Positions 60,156-64,000 of a DNA stretch of 64,000 bases are shown here, in pieces. Position 1 is the stretch's first letter; each line of letters starts with the position of its first letter. The DNA is from Variovorax sp037204085 (lineage in GTDB: Bacteria > Pseudomonadota > Gammaproteobacteria > Burkholderiales > Burkholderiaceae_C), in the NCBI RefSeq assembly GCF_037204085.1, contig NZ_JBBCBW010000002.1, positions 372,001 to 436,000 on the forward strand, written 5' to 3'. The position numbers were made by a program, and so were the translations under genes. The notes under the pieces were generated by a model, which ran no database searches, had not been told where the DNA came from, and was given only the letters and a program-made list of their open reading frames with translations.

Positions 60156-62564
60156 TTATTCGGCGCGCGCGGGCACCAGGATTTCGCGCTGCCCGCTGCC
60201 GCTCATGGCGCTGACAAGGCCCGCCTTTTCCATGTCTTCGACGAGCCGCGCCGCGCGGTTGTAGCCGATCTTCAGGTGGCGCTGCACCAGCGAGATGCTG
60301 GCCTTGCGGTTCTTGAGCACCACCTCGACCGCCTGGTCGTACATCGGGTCCTTTTCGGCGTCGCCGCCACCGCCGAGCAGGTCGCCGTCACCATCGCCAT
60401 CGACCGTGCCGCCTTCGAGCACGCCCTCGATGTAGTCGGGCTCGCCCTGGCTCTTGAGGTAGGCCACCACTCGGTGCACTTCTTCGTCGCTCACGAAGGC
60501 GCCGTGCACGCGGATCGGCAGGCCGCTGCCGCTGGCCATGTAGAGCATGTCGCCCATGCCCAGCAGCGCCTCGGCGCCCATCTGGTCGAGGATGGTGCGG
60601 CTGTCGATCTTGGAGCCCACCGAGAACGCGATGCGCGTGGGGATATTGGCCTTGATGAGGCCGGTGATCACGTCGACGCTGGGGCGCTGCGTGGCCAGAA
60701 TCAGGTGGATGCCGGCGGCGCGGGCCTTTTGCGCGAGGCGGGCGATGAGCTCTTCGATCTTCTTGCCGACCACCATCATCAGGTCGGCCAGCTCGTCGAT
60801 GATCACCACGATGTGCGGCTCGCGCTTGAGCGGCTCGGGATCGTCCGGCGTGAGGCTGAACGGGTTGTAGATGAACTCTTCGCGCGCCTTGGCTTCGTCG
60901 ATCTTGGCGTTGTAGCCGGCCAGGTTGCGCACGCCCAGCTTGCTCATGAGCTTGTAGCGGCGCTCCATTTCGGCCACGCACCAGTTCAGGCCGTGCGCAG
61001 CTTGGCGCATGTCGGTGACCACGGGCGCGAGCAAATGCGGAATGCCTTCGTAGACCGACATTTCGAGCATCTTCGGGTCGATCATGAGCAGGCGAACGTC
61101 GCGTGCCTCGGCCTTGTAGAGCAACGACAGGATCATGGCGTTGATGCCGACCGACTTGCCCGAACCGGTGGTACCGGCCACCAGCACGTGCGGCATCTTC
61201 GCGAGGTCGGCCACCACGGGGTTGCCGATGATGTCCTTGCCGAGGCCCATCGTCAGGAACGACTTGCCTTCGTTGTAGACCTGCGAGCCCAGGATTTCGC
61301 TGAGCTTGATCGACTGGCGCTTGGCGTTCGGCAACTCGAGCGCCATGTAGTTCTTGCCCGGAATAGTTTCGACCACGCGGATAGACACCAGCGAGAGCGA
61401 GCGCGCAAGGTCCTTGGCAAGGCCGACGATCTGCGAGCCCTTGACGCCGGTGGCAGGCTCGATTTCGTAGCGCGTGATCACGGGCCCCGGAGAGGCCAGC
61501 ACCACGCGCACCTCAACGCCGAAGTCCTTGAGCTTTTTTTCGATCATGCGCGAGGTCATCTCGAGCGTGTCGGGAGAAACCGTTTCCTGGCGTGCCTGGG
61601 CCGCGTCGAGCAGGTCGACCTGCGGCAGCTTGCTGTCGGGCAGTTCCTTGAAGAGCGGCTTCTGGCGTTCCTTGACGACGCGGTCGCTCCTGGGCACTTC
61701 GGTCATCGCAGGTTCGATCTGCACCGGCGGAGAGGGCACCCGCCGCTTGGGGCGCGGCTCGATGCGCAGTTCTTCGTCGTCATCGGCGCCCATCGGCTCG
61801 ACAACGCCGCCCGGTTCACGCGAGAACACGGGCTCCTCGGCTTCCGCGCGTTCGCGGGCGGCCTGCTTGCCCATGGCAATGTCGGCCGCCAGTTCGCGTT
61901 TTTCGCGGCGCGATTCAAACAGCGAGTAGGCGCGCGCGCCGATGCGCTCGGCAATGAGGCTCCACGAGAAACGGAACACCAGCGCCGAGCCGATCACGCC
62001 GGCGGCAATGGCCACCAGCGCGGAGCCCGTGAAGCCGAGCCAGCGCACGCTGGCGGGGCCGACGAGATAGCCGAGCGCGCCGCCGCCTGAACCCGGCAAA
62101 TACGATTCGAGCCGGTACAGGCGCGACCACTCGAGCGTGGTGCTCGCACAGAGCAGCAACACAAGGCCGAACCAGAACGCCAGCCGGCTGCGGTTGAACC
62201 GGCCGCGCACCGGCTGATCGGCAGGCGCGGCCTCGCCGCCGCGCAGCCAGTTGGCCAGGGACGACAGCCAGGCCCGAAGCCCCGCGGCCAGGCACCACCA
62301 GACCGAATAGCCCGCCAGGAAATAGCTGCCGTCCGCCAGCCATGCGCCGATGCGGCCCGCCCAATTCTTGATTTCCCCTCCGGTGCCGGAGGTCGACCAC
62401 GCCGCATCCGAAGGCGTGAAGCTCAGCATGGCGAGCAGCCAGAACAGCAATGCGGCAAATCCCGCGATCAGCGTGATTTCGTGGGCGAAGCGCATGGCGC
62501 GAACGCGCACCGGTTGCCCCTCGGCGGCCGAAGAAGATTGAAGCGTATTGAGCGAATAGGTCAT
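60156..62564 (-). CDS. ftsK: DNA translocase FtsK
   Basis: This 802-residue protein pumps DNA at the septum and helps chromosome dimer resolution. The N-terminal quarter has four membrane helices (about residues 30-200). A short acidic/basic linker follows, then the motor domain with VAGTTGSGKSVGINAMILSL (Walker A), MIDPKMLEMSVYEGIPHLLA, HIVVIIDELADLMMVVGKKI (Walker B), and finally the gamma winged-helix (SLVQRHLKIGYNRAARLVED). The ATG at 62564 is used; a GTG at 62573 is in frame. The linker is shorter than in E. coli. Confidence 0.97.
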   Translation of the reverse strand: MTYSLNTLQSSSAAEGQPVRVRAMRFAHEITLIAGFAALLFWLLAMLSFTPSDAAWSTSGTGGEIKNWAGRIGAWLADGSYFLAGYSVWWCLAAGLRAWLSSLANWLRGGEAAPADQPVRGRFNRSRLAFWFGLVLLLCASTTLEWSRLYRLESYLPGSGGGALGYLVGPASVRWLGFTGSALVAIAAGVIGSALVFRFSWSLIAERIGARAYSLFESRREKRELAADIAMGKQAARERAEAEEPVFSREPGGVVEPMGADDDEELRIEPRPKRRVPSPPVQIEPAMTEVPRSDRVVKERQKPLFKELPDSKLPQVDLLDAAQARQETVSPDTLEMTSRMIEKKLKDFGVEVRVVLASPGPVITRYEIEPATGVKGSQIVGLAKDLARSLSLVSIRVVETIPGKNYMALELPNAKRQSIKLSEILGSQVYNEGKSFLTMGLGKDIIGNPVVADLAKMPHVLVAGTTGSGKSVGINAMILSLLYKAEARDVRLLMIDPKMLEMSVYEGIPHLLAPVVTDMRQAAHGLNWCVAEMERRYKLMSKLGVRNLAGYNAKIDEAKAREEFIYNPFSLTPDDPEPLKREPHIVVIIDELADLMMVVGKKIEELIARLAQKARAAGIHLILATQRPSVDVITGLIKANIPTRIAFSVGSKIDSRTILDQMGAEALLGMGDMLYMASGSGLPIRVHGAFVSDEEVHRVVAYLKSQGEPDYIEGVLEGGTVDGDGDGDLLGGGGDAEKDPMYDQAVEVVLKNRKASISLVQRHLKIGYNRAARLVEDMEKAGLVSAMSGSGQREILVPARAE

Positions 62565-62655
62565 GAAAAACACAGCACCCAGCGCCCGGAAGCGGCGGCT
62601 GGAGGCCTGAACACTACAACAAAAGCACGTGGCCGCCAGGAGCGCCGGTGACGAC

Positions 62656-63330
62656 TCAGGTCAGCGACAGGAGCCGTTCCTTGACAAGCATGGAGCCGTC
62701 GTCCTGCGTCTGCACAAATCCGCGCTCCTCCAGATCCTTCATCACGCGGCTCACCATCTCACGCGAGGCACCGACCATTTTCGCAAGGTCCTGGCGGGAG
62801 ATCTTGTCGCGCACCTTGAGGTTGCCCGCGCCGTCGTCAATGGCGAACTCGAGCAGCGAGCGCGCCACGCGGCCATACACATCCATGAGTGCGAGCGACT
62901 CGATCTTGCGGTCGGCATGGCGCAGGCGCTGCACGAGGCCGCGCATGATGTTGTAGGCCATGGAGGAGTTTTCGGGCAGGCAGCGTGCAAACGCATCGCG
63001 GCCGAGCATGAGCACGTCGCACTGGATTTCGGTGCGCACCGTGGCCGAATGCGGCTCGTCGTCGATCAGGCTCATTTCGCCGATGTAGTCGCCGGGGTGC
63101 AGCGTCGCAAGAATCACCTCGCGGCCGCGGCTGTCGGCGCTGGTGACGCGCGCACGCCCAGTCAGAATGATGTAGAGCGCATCGGACTTCTTGCCCTGCT
63201 CCACAATGATTTCCGCTCGCTTGAGACGCTTCTTGACGATCGCATCCGCAATGCTCGACGACTGAGAGGATGTCAGCGAAGCAAAGAGCGGAACGCGCCG
63301 CAGCAATTCAAGATTGGACAGCATCGACAT
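62656..63330 (-). CDS. Crp/Fnr-family transcriptional regulator
   Basis: The 224-residue regulator has an N-terminal cyclic-nucleotide domain (about residues 10-125; LHPGDYIGEMSLIDDEPHSA and TVRTEIQ), similar to Crp and Clp, with no Fnr-type Cys cluster. The C-terminal HTH is DKISRQDLAKMVGASREMVS. A cAMP or c-di-GMP ligand is possible. It lies just before ftsK on the same strand, in the place where E. coli has lrp. It is divergent from trxB with a palindrome in the gap. Confidence 0.93.
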   Translation of the reverse strand: MSMLSNLELLRRVPLFASLTSSQSSSIADAIVKKRLKRAEIIVEQGKKSDALYIILTGRARVTSADSRGREVILATLHPGDYIGEMSLIDDEPHSATVRTEIQCDVLMLGRDAFARCLPENSSMAYNIMRGLVQRLRHADRKIESLALMDVYGRVARSLLEFAIDDGAGNLKVRDKISRQDLAKMVGASREMVSRVMKDLEERGFVQTQDDGSMLVKERLLSLT

Positions 63331-63407
63331 TTATCAATCCCTGATACGGCGCGTGGGGAGCCCGTCCGCCGGCAAGCCGATGGATTACTACAATCGCGCG
63401 CATTGAA

Positions 63408-63427
63408 AACACCGTGCACCCGGTGTT
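63408..63427. promoter_or_regulatory. Inverted repeat between trxB and the Crp-like gene
   Basis: AACACCG (63408-63414), a 6-bp spacer, and CGGTGTT (63421-63427) form a perfect 7-bp inverted repeat near the middle of the 182-nt divergent gap. It may be an operator for the Crp-like protein or for trxB control. Confidence 0.5.
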
Positions 63428-63512
63428 GAACCGAGCGGTGATACTCCACATATATCGCTACCACCCTGAAAATGTACACGCTGAAGCAGCGCAAATCCTA
63501 GGTTTTCTACTC

Positions 63513-64000
63513 ATGTCCGCACCCCAACACGCCAAGGTTTTGATTCTGGGCTCCGGCCCCGCCGGCTATACCGCCGCTGTTTATGCAGCCCGCGCGAACC
63601 TCCAGCCTTTGCTGATTACCGGCATTGCCCAAGGCGGACAATTGATGACAACCACCGAAGTCGACAATTGGCCAGCCGACGTGCACGGCGTGCAAGGCCC
63701 CGAGCTGATGCAGCGTTTTCTTGAACACGCAGAGCGCTTCAAGACACAAATTGTTTTCGATCACATTAACAAAGTTGATCTAAGCAAGCGTCCCTTTACA
63801 TTGACGGGCGACAGCGGCACTTACACATGTGATTCCTTGATCATTGCCACAGGCGCTTCCGCCAAGTATCTGGGGCTCGATTCGGAACAGAAATTCATGG
63901 GCCGTGGCGTTTCGGCTTGCGCAACCTGCGACGGATTCTTCTACCGCGAGCAGGAAGTCTGCGTGATCGGCGGCGGCAATACGGCCGTCGAAGAAGCGCT
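63513..64000 (+). CDS. trxB: Thioredoxin reductase (N-terminal part)
   Basis: About 162 codons are present before the window ends. The start ATG is at 63513. The N-terminal FAD site is VLILGSGPAGYTAAVYAARA, followed by GGQLMTTTEVDNWPADVHG. The redox motif is VSACATCDGFFYREQ (CATC), and the NADPH site begins VCVIGGGNTAVEEA. It reduces thioredoxin with NADPH. It is divergent from the Crp-like gene. Confidence 0.97.
   Translation, partial: MSAPQHAKVLILGSGPAGYTAAVYAARANLQPLLITGIAQGGQLMTTTEVDNWPADVHGVQGPELMQRFLEHAERFKTQIVFDHINKVDLSKRPFTLTGDSGTYTCDSLIIATGASAKYLGLDSEQKFMGRGVSACATCDGFFYREQEVCVIGGGNTAVEEA

Overview
The window is high-GC, densely coded DNA from what looks like a betaproteobacterial chromosome, most like Comamonadaceae and probably Variovorax. 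This is inferred from gene content: orphan Bug-type periplasmic binding proteins, TRAP and Liv transporters, many acyl-CoA and aromatic-acid style catabolic genes, and a trxB-Crp-ftsK-lolA-rarA block. No rRNA, CRISPR array, transposase or prophage module was seen. One tRNA (Leu, anticodon CAA) is present.

Layout. 1-3.1 kb (minus): a peptide-type ABC importer (binding protein, DppB-like and truncated DppC-like permeases) behind a tandem glycine riboswitch. 3.2-8.9 kb: a secreted orphan, an FMN reductase, an IclR regulator divergent from an AroQ-like gene, and a TRAP transporter. 8.8-11.7 kb: small accessory genes, an alpha/beta hydrolase, an Atu4866-like secreted protein and an SDR without its catalytic residues. 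11.7-17.3 kb (minus): a two-component system followed by a nitrate/cyanate-type ABC transporter and cyanase. 17.4-24.2 kb: NTF2-like/TetR pair, LysR regulators, an FMN-dependent alpha-hydroxy-acid dehydrogenase, a LysR-EamA pair that may be an insertion, and an MHS-family permease. 24.2-32.1 kb: mixed accessory genes including a free-standing RNase A-like toxin, DNA polymerase IV, a type IB topoisomerase and a degenerate histidine-kinase-like protein. 32.1-41.6 kb: an acyl-CoA catabolic island with CoA ligase, Bug protein, a double acyl-CoA dehydrogenase, a divergent single acyl-CoA dehydrogenase, MmgE/PrpD, LysR and SDR.

41.6-54.1 kb is mostly housekeeping: queF, a hydrolase, a prolyl-4-hydroxylase-like oxygenase, yaaA, valS, galU, a TusA-like protein, a Nudix hydrolase, cysM, tRNA-Leu, an NAD-dependent epimerase-like protein, a 2Fe-2S flavin reductase and a second Bug protein. 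54.1-57.8 kb carries livF-livG-livM-livH without a binding protein. 58.0-64 kb carries rarA, lolA, ftsK, a Crp/Fnr regulator and the start of trxB.

The most interesting points are the glycine riboswitch on a peptide-type importer, the RNase A-like toxin with a convergent candidate partner, the cyanase operon next to a histidine kinase/response regulator, the AroQ-like and SDR proteins with altered active sites, and the LysR-EamA block flanked by a repeated lldD-type 3' end. Several palindromes between divergent regulator-target pairs are likely operators. All homology statements rest on recognising motifs by eye; no database search was run.
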